In this document: one piece after another, positions 1 through 9,839 of the stretch
How positions within the stretch are numbered: the first letter of the stretch is position 1
How the letters are laid out: the number at the start of each line of letters is the position of its first letter
From: Orobanche coerulescens
Taxonomy: Eukaryota; Streptophyta; Magnoliopsida; Lamiales; Orobanchaceae
NCBI GenBank assembly: GCA_033398695.1
Contig: JAWKAU010000218.1
Location: forward strand, 124,001 to 188,000
Direction of reading: 5' to 3'
Length of the DNA stretch: 64,000 nucleotides
Translations under genes and position numbers: made by a program
The notes under the pieces: generated by a model
What the model was told of the DNA's origin: nothing
Seen by the model: the letters and a program-made list of their open reading frames with translations, nothing else
Databases searched by the model: none

Positions 1-58
1 GGAGAGCTCGGAAGTCTCCTCGATCTCCTCCTTATTTAAGAAACTGGAGGACTCGATC

Positions 59-582
59 GCCATCTACGGTTCACCATCTAACATGATGGACTAAGGCACG
101 AGATCGCTCCCCGCACAACGTACACCGTCGAAGGTCGGCATCTACATGACGATCCAAGGTGGAAGAGTGCAGCCATGGTCCCGGTGGTCGATGGAACCGA
201 TCGCTAGGCCATGCAAGGTCCCTTTAGGCCAAGATCGCCCGCCTTCGTTTAAATACGAGGCCGGCGTAGTCCGAGGGCCCTCCAAAATAAATCGGTGGAC
301 ACGATCGCCGCCTCAAAGGTTCATCATCTAACATGGTGAACCCGGACAATGCGACGTGCCACAACCCCGCCTCAACGCACACCGCCGAGGTCGGCCATCT
401 CCATGGCCGGCCGAGGTGGAAGCAGAGCTAACAAGCCGCGGCGTGGAGTTGATTCATCCGACGCCGCCCGCGCAAGGACTCCTCTAGACCGAGACCGCAC
501 GCCCTTCGTTTAAATACGAGGCGAGGCGCACCAACAGAGACCCTCATAATAAAGTGAGTCACGAGACACTCAATGTCTTCGC
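59..582 (+). repeat. Two tandem copies of a ~261-bp unit
   Basis: Two diverged copies lie head to tail. The word CCTTCGTTTAAATACGAGG recurs at about 242 and 503. Upstream of it in both copies are a 'catctaacatg' block and a 'gtcgg-catct' block ending in AAGGTGGAAG or GAGGTGGAAG. Minisatellites of this kind are common in the untranslated part of Tat-type elements. Confidence 0.6.
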
Positions 583-1265
583 GCATCAAGACATGATCAA
601 GGAGTCGGTCCATCGAACTCCGCGATCGTGCACGGCTCCTCAAGACGGACGACCGTCCCGAGGATTCGACAAAGTTGAAGACCGCTCACTCAAGGAATTG
701 TTCTCATCCCCTTACTTCCACTAAGTGAATAAAAACAAGGGGCAATAAGAGTGCGGACTACCTACACGACGACCGCCGCTATTCAACCACATACGGAGAT
801 CGTCATTTTTTCAGATGTAGTGCAGCGATCGAATTTGTTGTAAAAGTTATCTTTATGAGTTTATCAATTCATTTGGAACTACCTCGCAATGATCTCTCCT
901 CACACATTTGTACAAAGTCAAACAAAGACTTAAAAATAACCATTCATTCAAGTGATAAGTCGAAGACAAATGCTCATTTCATTACTTGAAAAATCGGAGT
1001 ACATGATCGCCCGAAGGCCTAAGTGCCGCAAAAGAAAGCTACAAACTACAAAGAAAGTAAGCTAAAAACATCAAAATGAAGCGCCTCAGCCCTCGCTCGG
1101 CCTTCGCCATCGGGCTGCTCGGCGGTCCCTCATCTTCCGAGCGCCGGATGAGCAAGATTGGCCGAGACGGATACTACCAAATCCACGCCGATGTCCGCTG
1201 TGTCCAAGATCGGCAAGGAGAAAGCCGAATGGAGAGGATGCTCCAATGCATATGATTTGAACTTC

Positions 1266-2944
1266 TCACCAGAGGACCGACCTCCAAGACTCCCTTCTTA
1301 GCCGCTGGATCGAGTCGGCGAATGCCAAATAATAGGCGAACTCGCCGACATACTCCAAGTTTTGGAAGGGATCGGCCTTGGTCGCCTCAACCTCTCCTCT
1401 CGCCTCGGCCATCGCTCTGCGATCCCTCGAGCTCGGCCTCCTCGCAAAGAACCTTCTCTTTCGCTCCGTCCACTGGGTCACCGAGCAATCGTCACCTTCT
1501 CGCGATCGGCCTCCTCTTCAAGAATTCCTCGCCCGGACGGCACTCGCATCCGGTCCCGAAATCGGCCGACCGCCATTCGGTATTTCTCGCCTCCTTCTTC
1601 TCCAGCTCAAGCTCATGGCTCGCCGCTTGGCCGCATCCAAGGAGTCCTTCTCCATCGCCGCGATCTTGTCAAGAACTCGGCGTTCTCTTTCCGAGCCGCC
1701 GAGATCCTCCCTCAAGACGAATAGTGGAGGGCCGCCTCAAACTCCCGAGCACTGACGGCCATGGTCGCTGCCTCAAGAGAAAGGGCGACAACAAAGATGC
1801 ATCGAACTCGACGATCACGCGAGCGATCGCATCCAGATCACTTGTCCACGCCTTCGCAAAGCGTATGTACTTTGCTAACATATGGAGGAATGTCGCAGAA
1901 TGGCGAGGAGATCGCTCGCCAGAAATCCACGACCATCGGTGGGCAAGACGGATCGCCGCGACGGATCTCGCATCAAAACAACTAAAGTTAATACAACTCC
2001 TATGCAGAGGCAATTTTCAACGCAGAATGCTACCTACCTCTCACCTTTCCTGATCCCGACCAAGAACGGTTTCTCGAGGAGTCTCGCATCCGCGATCGCT
2101 GCCTCCCGCAAAGCCGCAGAGGGCGGCTCGCTCTCCGAGCAACGATGGTGATCGGAGGCGCGCGATCGGCACTTCATCGCCCGGCAGAAACTAAGTCTCT
2201 TCCGCCTCGGCCTCTGCGATTCGCCCGAAGCCCCTCCTCCGAATTTCCTCCTCAACCACGACCGCCCACGCGAGGCTCCGGCCCACGCGAGGCTCCGCCT
2301 CCGAACTATAGCAATGCAACGGTGGAACCCGAGCCGACCTCTTCGCGCGAAGACGGCCTAGACTCCCGGGTTCGACATAGCGATCTCGACCGGAGGCTCC
2401 AAAGCGAGGGAAGCGAACCTCTGCAGCTTAAGACGATCGATCAACTGGCCGACACTTTCTCAAATAAGGCGATCGCCTAAAAAGTGAGGGACGCAGAAGT
2501 CATACTGCACCGCGAGATGTCTCTGAAGCGGAATAGTCGAGCCGACAACCAACGACTCTCCTTGTTGATCCGAGTGGCGTCTAGGTCGTCAGTCCGACAA
2601 GCTCCTAATTCGCTCCCAAACAACGAAAGTCGAAGGCACTCCTCGATCGCCGGAATATGAAAACCTGCAAAACAAAATCAAATTAGATCACCAAAACGCA
2701 TCCAAGCGAAGGGAGAGTCTAAACCCCACGGATTCCTCTCCCGAAATTCGGTGGGGATCTCCACCGCCCGTGGGATTGTCGCCGCCGAAGCTCTCCACTT
2801 GCCGGCGACCTGTAACCACTTCGTCTCGATCGCCACGTATCTTATTCGGACTCCATGAATCACCCGACCAGATCGGCTTTGAATATGGTAACCGCCGACC
2901 AACCCTCTCGTGAGCCGCCGCTTAAACAAATGATTCATCTCCAA
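1266..2944 (-). pseudogene. Decayed antisense gene of the Tat-like element (gypsy-type extra ORF)
   Basis: Minus-strand open segments read in order. At 2944-2678 is a segment with KWLQVAGKWR and EIPTEFRERNPWGL, reminiscent of the tryptophan-rich part of the plant 'putative gypsy type transposon' family. At 2013-1266 are Arg/Glu-rich, coiled-coil-like segments ending in LEYVGEFAYYLAFADSIQR, which resembles the C-terminal part of such proteins. Frames change several times, so the gene is broken. It lies downstream of a minus-strand TATA box at 3761-3770. The family assignment rests on residue pattern only and is weak; the antisense orientation relative to the LTR is inferred from the LTR's own TATA box. 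Confidence 0.35.
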
Positions 2945-3760
2945 CGGCGACGGAGGCGGTACAGCGTGACCGCCGAAAAGGGTGAGAGTGCAGATGATTT
3001 GGAGCCAGCGCTCGCGTCACCAAGTGGCGCCACATTCCAAGCGGCCACAGATGGGAGACCGCAGCGATAGAGGGAAGCGCAGCGGCCTCCATAACGGCCT
3101 CACTCACCGCGACCATACCCATCGAGGTCGGTCACTGCTCATTCTCCGCAGCGCGAACATGTCCACATCTCAAGGAACATGGAATCTTGTCCTCCAGACG
3201 CCGATCTCTCCGGTCGCCGAGCTCAGATCCGCCGAGCGACCACAACGATGGCCGCGCTGCACGATATCGCGACCGCTTGGGAAGCACATAGGATAAGCGA
3301 CCGAATATCCCCTAAGTCGACCCTGAGTAGACCGCTAACCTCTCCATTATTTCAAGAAAGGCCCTATAGCCCGACTCAAAATCACTATGTTGCTCCCAAG
3401 AAGCCCCGATCGCTGATCTCTCTCGATCCGCGATCGTCTCTCCTCAGCAGCTCGACTCCCTAGCAACATCGGCCTCATCAACAAAGCCTCAACTTCACTG
3501 GTCGATTCCGGCCGAATAGCTTCACCGCCTCTGTGTGGAAGGCTAAGAAGTTTCTCCTGGCAATGATATCCCTACGCGTAACTAGTTCCCGCTCCAAACG
3601 ATGATGAGGTTCCGCCATTTTCAGAGATAGAAAAGAAGAAAAGGATTTTTCTTACCCTAAAGTGAAATCGATCGACGATCGGCGCTAAGATCTTCGTAAA
3701 ATTCGGCACAGGACCTTCTTTCTCCAAAAAGTACGCGTGAGTGAGATCACAGCCCCGCGC

Positions 3761-3770
3761 CCTTTTATAG
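3761..3770 (-). promoter_or_regulatory. TATA box for the antisense gene
   Basis: The minus strand reads CTATAAAAGG followed by a GC-rich stretch, a strong plant TATA context. It lies about 820 bp upstream of the first decayed coding segment and points away from the LTR. Confidence 0.45.
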
Positions 3771-4117
3771 GAGGAGGTGGACCCGATTGCAATAGGGGAA
3801 AACCTCAGGGGTCGGATCTCAAAAGACGCACTAATTGACCCCCTCGAGACCCGCGTACGCGTCTTTTCAAGGACGCGTCAGCCGAGGAGTCATTAATGAC
3901 CGTTGGCGTCCTCCAATAGAAGCCCGACACGTGCACGGAGACTTTTCAACGCCCGTTGTTTTCTCCCGCGCAGCCAAGCCAACCAGTCGCTCAACCTGCA
4001 GTATATCATCTCAAAGACAATCGCGCCCGCTTAAACACAAAGTCGCCACAAAAGTTCAATGATCGCTAAGAGAGCCACCTCACCCCACGCTTCCAACGTA
4101 TGAGCGAGCGGGGCAAT

Positions 4118-5270
4118 TGTTGTGTCACGATTTATTCATCCCGACAGCGATCGACTATAAGGCCGAGCGACCAAGTCAACATCACCAAACTATGTCTAGC
4201 TCGCCAAGTCGAAGATATCGCACCACCATCGTACCCGCGATCGACTCCCAAGGCGATCGCCTTTGGCACCGGGCGATCTACTCTACTAACCGCTAAGGGC
4301 AATCGACTGCGCCCGAGCAGACGATCGCCCGTCAAAAGTCATCAAGGACTGATCTCAGAAAGCACCCACGTGCAGATCCACCAAAGGCGCCGATAAGATC
4401 TTCGCAGACAAGACCTTTGACCACACTGTCACCTACCTCACCTACCAAAGATGCGCGCCGAAAGTTGTCGCTGGGACCACCCATGACAAAGAACTCAGAC
4501 GCGTGTAACTCCCCATCGACCGCATAGTTGATCGCAAGAACTCCCCGCAGACTTTGAGGGGACAGCCCATGTGCTAAAAACGATCGCCCGATTATTATAT
4601 TGCGTAAAAGGCGATCGCCTGCGTATCCAAGTCCTATAAATAGAGAACCTCCTCCTACCGGAAAAAGGTTCAGAATTCACTCAACCTACGGTTCGAATTC
4701 ATTTTGACTTACGTCCAAATACATTCCACCAAAGGTTCACATTCTCTCACATTCCGATACATACACTAAATACTAAAGAACTTACATATCATCAAGCTCC
4801 CTAAGAATCTCACCTAATCCATCTCGTGACTTCTCTCTCCAAATCTCTCGCCCGTAAGACGATCGGCGTAAGCGTAAGTCTCCACTAGACAGATTCCAAG
4901 GGATTCATAAGCCCAGAGCCCAAGCATCCAAATAAATACTCGCCGTGAGAGACTGGCCGATCTCTCACCACCGCGACTGCTCATCTCCTTTGTTACAAGA
5001 ACTCACAGAGCATCAACTGGGTTCTTCCGAATCTACACGCTCACTAGCTAAGATAACAAGAATCTTTACACTCATTGTAATTGTATTCTTACATTAGTAC
5101 TTGTATCCCGAATATTGGTATTAATAATATCTCGCGAGAGCATTCAAGCCCTGACTAACAACCCCGCAAATCTTGTGTTATTTATCTTTCTCTAAGTGCT
5201 CTTGCATTTGTTTGCTATCCCATCCATTCCAAAGAATATCTATCTCCTGATAATATTTTGAGGAGCAACA
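4118..5270 (+). repeat. Probable 3' LTR of the Tat-like element
   Basis: A purine-rich tract (GAGCGAGCGGGGCAAT) precedes TGTTGTGTC, and the segment ends ..GAGCAACA, giving TG...CA termini about 1.15 kb apart. A plus-strand TATA box sits near the middle. The 5' LTR is outside the window, so the borders cannot be confirmed by pairing. Confidence 0.45.
4634..4643 (+). promoter_or_regulatory. LTR TATA box with upstream GGCGATCGCC palindromes
   Basis: CTATAAATAG at 4634-4643 is a canonical plant TATA box. Two perfect palindromes lie upstream, AAGGCGATCGCCTT at 4250-4263 and AGGCGATCGCCT at 4609-4620. Further CGATCG(C) cores occur between them. Confidence 0.55.
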
Positions 5271-6384
5271 TGGTACTAAGTTTAGTTTTATATATTTATA
5301 TATTTGTACTTTTCTACGTATAACTATTGAATCACCGCTTTTAGATTAAGGGAGGCATTTGCAACTCCGAAAAAAATTTGGAGTTATTTTGATACTAGGC
5401 TAAAACTCAGGGGTAGCTTTGTAATTCTCCAGAATATTAATAATACACTCACACGAAGAAACAAGGGGTTACTCTTCTGGGTAAAATGTCTCTGCTTCGA
5501 ACAATGTGTCCCAAGTGGATCATGAATATCTCCCGATTAAGCCCACAAATGAGTCGAGGGTCAAAGCTCGATTTGAACTTGGACAACCTCGAGCTACTTA
5601 ATCTCACAAACAACTCGAGTTGAACACATTATTGGTAGGTTCCTAAGCTGAACAAGTTGCTCCATTTTATGTAAATTTATCAAACTGCGCATGTGTTCTA
5701 ATATTAATTACACAATAGCACCACAAATCTTATATATGTTTTTTTTTATCAGAATCTTATATATGTTCAACGGCCAGAAACTCAAGTGCAACTAGGGTAT
5801 TAGTTTGACCGTTGTCGTGTCGAACTCTTGTGTGCTTAGTTCTTTGTCCAGCTCGAGCAACGACAGAAACAAGTCCGTCATACCGATTGTTGGGGTATAA
5901 GGGTTTTTATGGAGATCCGGATTTTCCAATGGATCGTGTAAACACTTTCCGAACTGATATTTCTACCCTATGTCCGGTTACAAGAAATTCAAATGATAAT
6001 CCAATGGAACACTTACGAATCTAGGCACGTAAACGTAAGTCAAATTGCTAGAGAAATTCTCGTGTTTTTCGTAAAGATAGAGAGCTCGTAAAAAAATGTG
6101 TGTCTAAGACTCAAGAGGAGAGCCCTATTTATACAGTCGGATTAGGTTAGGTCGATTTTTAGGTTTACGAGAGCGGCGCACATTAGTGATCCGAAATTAG
6201 GTTTACGGATGGTTTACCAAAATTGACGTAATTAGTCAATTTTACCATAGTCTCCTCTAAAATTCTAAATATCACTAAATCCCCAATCTAAATTTCTCAA
6301 GATTTTGGCATTCTCATCCCATTCCACCGAGGGGTATTTGAGCCAAGTTAGAGGTTTGAGCCAAGTTACAGTTCGACTGATGGA
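5271..6384. other. Unassigned spacer with a minus-strand TATA-like site
   Basis: No convincing coding region was found. On the minus strand GTATAAATAGGGC (6122-6134) is a good TATA box, followed at lower coordinates by sequence without long frames, which could be the R-U5 part of an old solo LTR. No matching second copy is in the window. Confidence 0.3.
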
Positions 6385-6660
6385 ACCTCTAATATAGTAT
6401 TTGATAGTTAGCGGATTGAATTAGCTTTTCTGACCCAAAAGCTAATTTTCAAAAGGCTACTTAGAGTAGTCTTTTCAATTAGAGGATTGTTAAGTGAATA
6501 GTAGATAAACAAAAAGCTATTCAAACACCTAATTACCAAACGGTTTCATATAAAATAATTGAATCAATCCGCTAGTCAAAACAAATTAACTCAACTGTTA
6601 GTCAAAAGAGCTAACTCAATCACCTAACCGCTATCACTAACCTAATTACTAAACAGACCC
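6385..6660. mobile_element. MITE with degenerate inverted ends
   Basis: The left end (GATAGTTAGCGGATTGA...TTAGCTTTTCTGAC) is the diverged reverse complement of the right end, which stops at ACTAAACAGACCC. Internal AGCTAA and TAGTCAAAA blocks recur in both orientations. The outer GGGTCTGTTTAGTAATTAGG-type end is common in plant non-autonomous DNA elements. No target duplication was confirmed. Confidence 0.55.
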
Positions 6661-7110
6661 GAGAATCGGCATGTCTGAGTGGGGCCTGGATCCCCATTTG
6701 TATTTTTATTTTTGATTAGTAAACAAAATTTTGTTGATGTAAATGGGTACAAGAAATACGCCGCATTCTAACTTGTCCACAAGACTTTAGCTTTCAACAA
6801 TTCATCTCGATTTGTCACCAATCACTAGAAAAGAAAAATTTTCATAAGTCACACAAATGGATGCATGAAATACCCATTTGTATGTTTATAAGAGTAAATA
6901 TTTTTTTTTATCTCATCTCGACAAAACTGTGACGTTTTTATTCGTTTTTATAAAATATCGTCGACTATACCACAAAAATAAAATATTAGATATTAATGAA
7001 GAAATAATAATAATTATATATATGCGGTACGTCAACTGCCTAGACTCACCGAGAACTTTTAGAACACTGTTCTGAATATTTAAATACTTAACTATTGGAA
7101 TTTAACCCTT
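6661..7110. other. AT-rich spacer
   Basis: Low-complexity AT-rich DNA. The short open frame at 6878-7075 shows no recognisable motif and is treated as chance. Confidence 0.5.
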
Positions 7111-7122
7111 TAATAATAATAA

Positions 7123-8099
7123 GGGTAATTGCATAGAAAACCCTCACCTTTACCCCGAGTTTGGTTTTAAACCAATCTTTTTTTTTTTTGCAAATGAAAC
7201 TACGACCTCTCGATTGAACTTAATTGGCACCTTCGATGAGACCCAGCGGCCGATGTGGCAAGATGTGTGCCTACGTGTTTAAATATTTGTCCACATGTCC
7301 ATTAATTTCCTACGTGGCAAGAGGATGTGGCACACTTCTTCCTCTTTTCCTTGTCCCACCCGAAATGGGCCCACAAGAAATCCTCCTTCGCCGCCTCTCG
7401 CTCCAGCTCCCACCACCACCGCTCCCGCCGCTATCAACGCCGCCAGAGCCGCCTGCACTCCCATCCGACCACGAGGCTCTACCCGAAAACCTCATCCAAC
7501 AACCTTCGACCGATTCCTCCCCAACGACCCCATTTCTCGCAATGTGGAGGAGGAGGAGAACGGGAAGCCAAGCCGTGGAAATTGCGGCCGAGGAAGGAGG
7601 TGTTGAAAGTGGCACCAACTTCTAAACAGAAACAGATGCAGAGAAGAAAGATAAGAAAGCCGATAGAAATCAGAAGGGATAAAGTCGCAGAGGCGAGGGG
7701 CATGGTGGAAGGTGGAAGGAAGACACCAATGGTGGATGGATAGGAGGGCAAGAGAAAAGTTTGGATTTCATTGCCTAAGGTAGAAATCGAGGATGATGTT
7801 TATGCTTTTACGGTGGCAAGCCCACCCGAGACCAAACGGATCTCAAGAAGAAATGAAGTGGGAGAAGAGAGAGGGAGAAGATAGAAAGAGGAAGAAGTGT
7901 GCCACATCCTCTTGCCACGTAGGAAATTAATGGACATGTGGGCAAATATTTAAACACGTAGGCACACATCTAGCCACATCGCACGGTCTCATCGAAGGTG
8001 CCAATTAAGTTCAATTGAGAGGTCGTAGTTTTATTTGCAAAAAAAGATTGATTTAAAACTGAATCGGGTAAAGGTAAGGATTTTCTATGCAATTTACCC
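7123..8099. mobile_element. Non-autonomous MULE with ~225-bp terminal inverted repeats (Pack-MULE candidate)
   Basis: The left end (GGGTAATTGCATAGAAAACCC, 7123 to ~7350) is repeated inverted at ~7885-8099, including the block around ACGTGGCAAGAGGATGTGGCAC. Both ends are flanked by TAATAATAATAA (7111-7122 and 8100-8111), consistent with a 9-12 bp target duplication in a TAA repeat. Long inverted ends plus a ~9-bp duplication are typical of Mutator-like elements. The ~530-bp interior is GC-rich and exon-like against AT-rich flanks, which suggests captured host sequence. Overlapping frames there do not reveal a family. Confidence 0.8.
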
Positions 8100-8256
8100 T
8101 AATAATAATAACATCGCTTAAAAGATGATTTCTTGAACTTTAGTTGGGAATTTTATGAGAAGAATATCAATCAATATCATATTCTCTACGTACTGACGGT
8201 AACTACCGATAAATTCAAATGGGGCTAAACGAGTAAAGGGGCAAGCAGCGGTCAAA

Positions 8257-8310
8257 TGGGCTGCCCGACCTTTTTTCCAGCTTGAAAATGGAGAAAACAC
8301 AAATAGCCCA
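8257..8310 (+). promoter_or_regulatory. Site II-like TGGGCT motifs near the COX17-like start
   Basis: TGGGCT at 8257-8262 and its reverse form AGCCCA at 8305-8310 lie just before or within the presumed first exon. Site II (TGGGC C/T) elements are established promoter motifs of nuclear genes for plant mitochondrial respiratory components, which matches the downstream COX17-like exon. The motifs are short, so chance occurrence is possible. Confidence 0.4.
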
Positions 8311-9475
8311 TCGAAAACCGAAACCAAACAAAATCGCCAAAACCCTTTCGCCGTCCATCACCGCTTTCAACCGCCGCCGATCGCGCCCGCTTCCCGCCTC
8401 GTAAGTCCGATACCACATTTTTTCGCTTCAAGAATAATTTGCTTTCAATAATTGGTGAAGAACTCTCTTCAATACCGTATCTTTTCCTTTTGTTGATAAC
8501 TTGACATATTAAAATTCTTAGTTTTCTGAGTAGGTGCAAACAAGTCTAGCTCGGATTTGCGAATTGTTGCTTAATCATGTAATAATTCTTGGGACTACTT
8601 ATTTGCTATTTTTGTATTTATATTTAAGATGAAGAAGAATTGGAAGATGACTTGTCCCGAAAAGGATCAAAGGTGATCATCGAATTTGAACCTTAACTTT
8701 ATCTATGTAATGCAATTGTAAAATATGTGCGACGTTCTTTTTTAATTATTATTATGGATCAAATAGAGCAATGTTCTATTGAGTCGATCATAGAGTTTTC
8801 TTGAATTTTAATTACCATCGATGGATGATATATTGTCATGAACCTCTTATCTAGTTTAATTCATTTCCATTTGTTCTAATTTAATTCATTTCCTTTTCTT
8901 GTAGTTTTATTTTTGTTGCATCTTTGATTTTTGGATTTAATTTCGAAGATCATGATGTTTAGTTTTTAAATGAGCTGAGAAGTTTATGTAAATTTCCCAA
9001 GATGACGCCCACTTGCACTTGGTGTCATTCACTGGTGGATCGTTTTATTCGGGAAAAAAATTGTTCAGAATTCTTTTTCCTGTAAAGTATTTTTTTTTTT
9101 TATTTTGTAATTGGTAGGGTCTCTAATATACGATATTCTCGTCTGACCAGTGCGAATGGGTGGATCACCGATACATAGTTCTTCTTGGCCTGTCATCTTT
9201 CTACAGTCACATAAAGATCAAGGGTCGACATCCCTAATATCATCAATCCGATTCAAGCCCAAGAAGAGGATATGTTGTGCTTGCCCGATACTAAGAAGCC
9301 GAGAGACGAATGTGTCGTGGAGCATTGCGAATCCGCTTGTGAGAAATGGATCGAAGCTCATAAGAAATGCCTTCGTGCAGAGGGCTTCAATATCTCGAAA
9401 TCCGGTGGCCGATCCGAGAGCCATTTCTTAATGTTGGAAACCAAACCTAATTCATCAGGGGCTGGCTCATTATGA
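8300..9475 (+). pseudogene. COX17: COX17-like copper chaperone, spliced copy with frameshift
   Basis: COX17 delivers copper to cytochrome c oxidase assembly in the mitochondrial intermembrane space. The coding exon starts at ATG 9156 (MGGSP...) and reaches KPKKRICCACP, the family's copper-binding motif. A one-base shift at about 9284-9287 then moves the reading to the frame carrying DTKKPRDECVVEHCESACEKWIEAHKKCLRAEGFN. Both CX9C pairs are present across the join. A GT donor after CGCCTC at 8401 and an AG acceptor at 9150 define a probable 750-bp 5'UTR intron, so this is not a processed copy. The usual stop just after GFN(V/I) is missing, and the frame runs 26 residues further to 9475. A glycine in the family's EHGE is cysteine here. 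It is a pseudogene unless the missing base is a sequence error. Confidence 0.75.
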
Positions 9476-9839
9476 TTTGGTCTTGCTATGAATTTCAGAA
9501 ATAAAAAACAAGGGGTGTTTTGTTTAGCCAATCTGTTTTAGTCAAAATCATGTTTTAAAAATACTCTACTTCAATTGGGATCCTTCCCAACCCGCGTTGC
9601 ACAGGGATGCTTTGTGCATAGGGATCAAATGAGAATGACTTTTGAATACGAAATAAGAATAAATCAGAATCATTGATATTTGTATGATATATGGTCCAGA
9701 TTGACTTATGCATACAATATATGCATTTCGTGCATCAAAATTGCAATGCATAAAAATTATGCATTATATGCAACAAAATATCAATACACTAAAATATTGT
9801 ATTTATGCATCAAAATTCCAATGCATTAAAATCAGGGCT
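9476..9839. other. Spacer without recognised features
   Basis: AT-rich DNA with several ATGCA-type words near 9700-9830. No coding or inverted-repeat structure was recognised. Confidence 0.4.

Larger units (their letters stand above)
1..5270 (+). mobile_element. 3' part of a Tat-like Ty3/gypsy retrotransposon (truncated by window start)
   Basis: The order fits the region between pol and the end of a Tat-lineage element: a tandem minisatellite (59-582), a decayed coding region on the opposite strand with its own TATA box, a purine-rich tract at about 4102-4117, and a probable 3' LTR. Antisense extra genes and tandem repeats downstream of pol are known features of the Tat lineage. No pol domain is visible because the window begins downstream of it. 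The stretch 583-1265 holds no recognisable gene. GATCGC and CGATCG words are unusually dense throughout. Alternatives are a non-autonomous LARD-type derivative or two abutting fragments. Confidence 0.5.

Noticed and set aside
1322..2053. Plus-strand 243-residue frame
   Set aside because: Ser/Arg/Pro-rich text opposite the antisense gene relic; consistent with a shadow of GATCGC-rich DNA.
7224..7743. Overlapping frames of 102-138 residues in the MULE interior
   Set aside because: They start in the terminal repeat, overlap on both strands and show no domain; reported only as possible captured sequence.
8625..8675. Possible extra small exon of the COX17-like locus
   Set aside because: AG and GT borders exist, but the frame does not join the coding exon and no support distinguishes it from intron.
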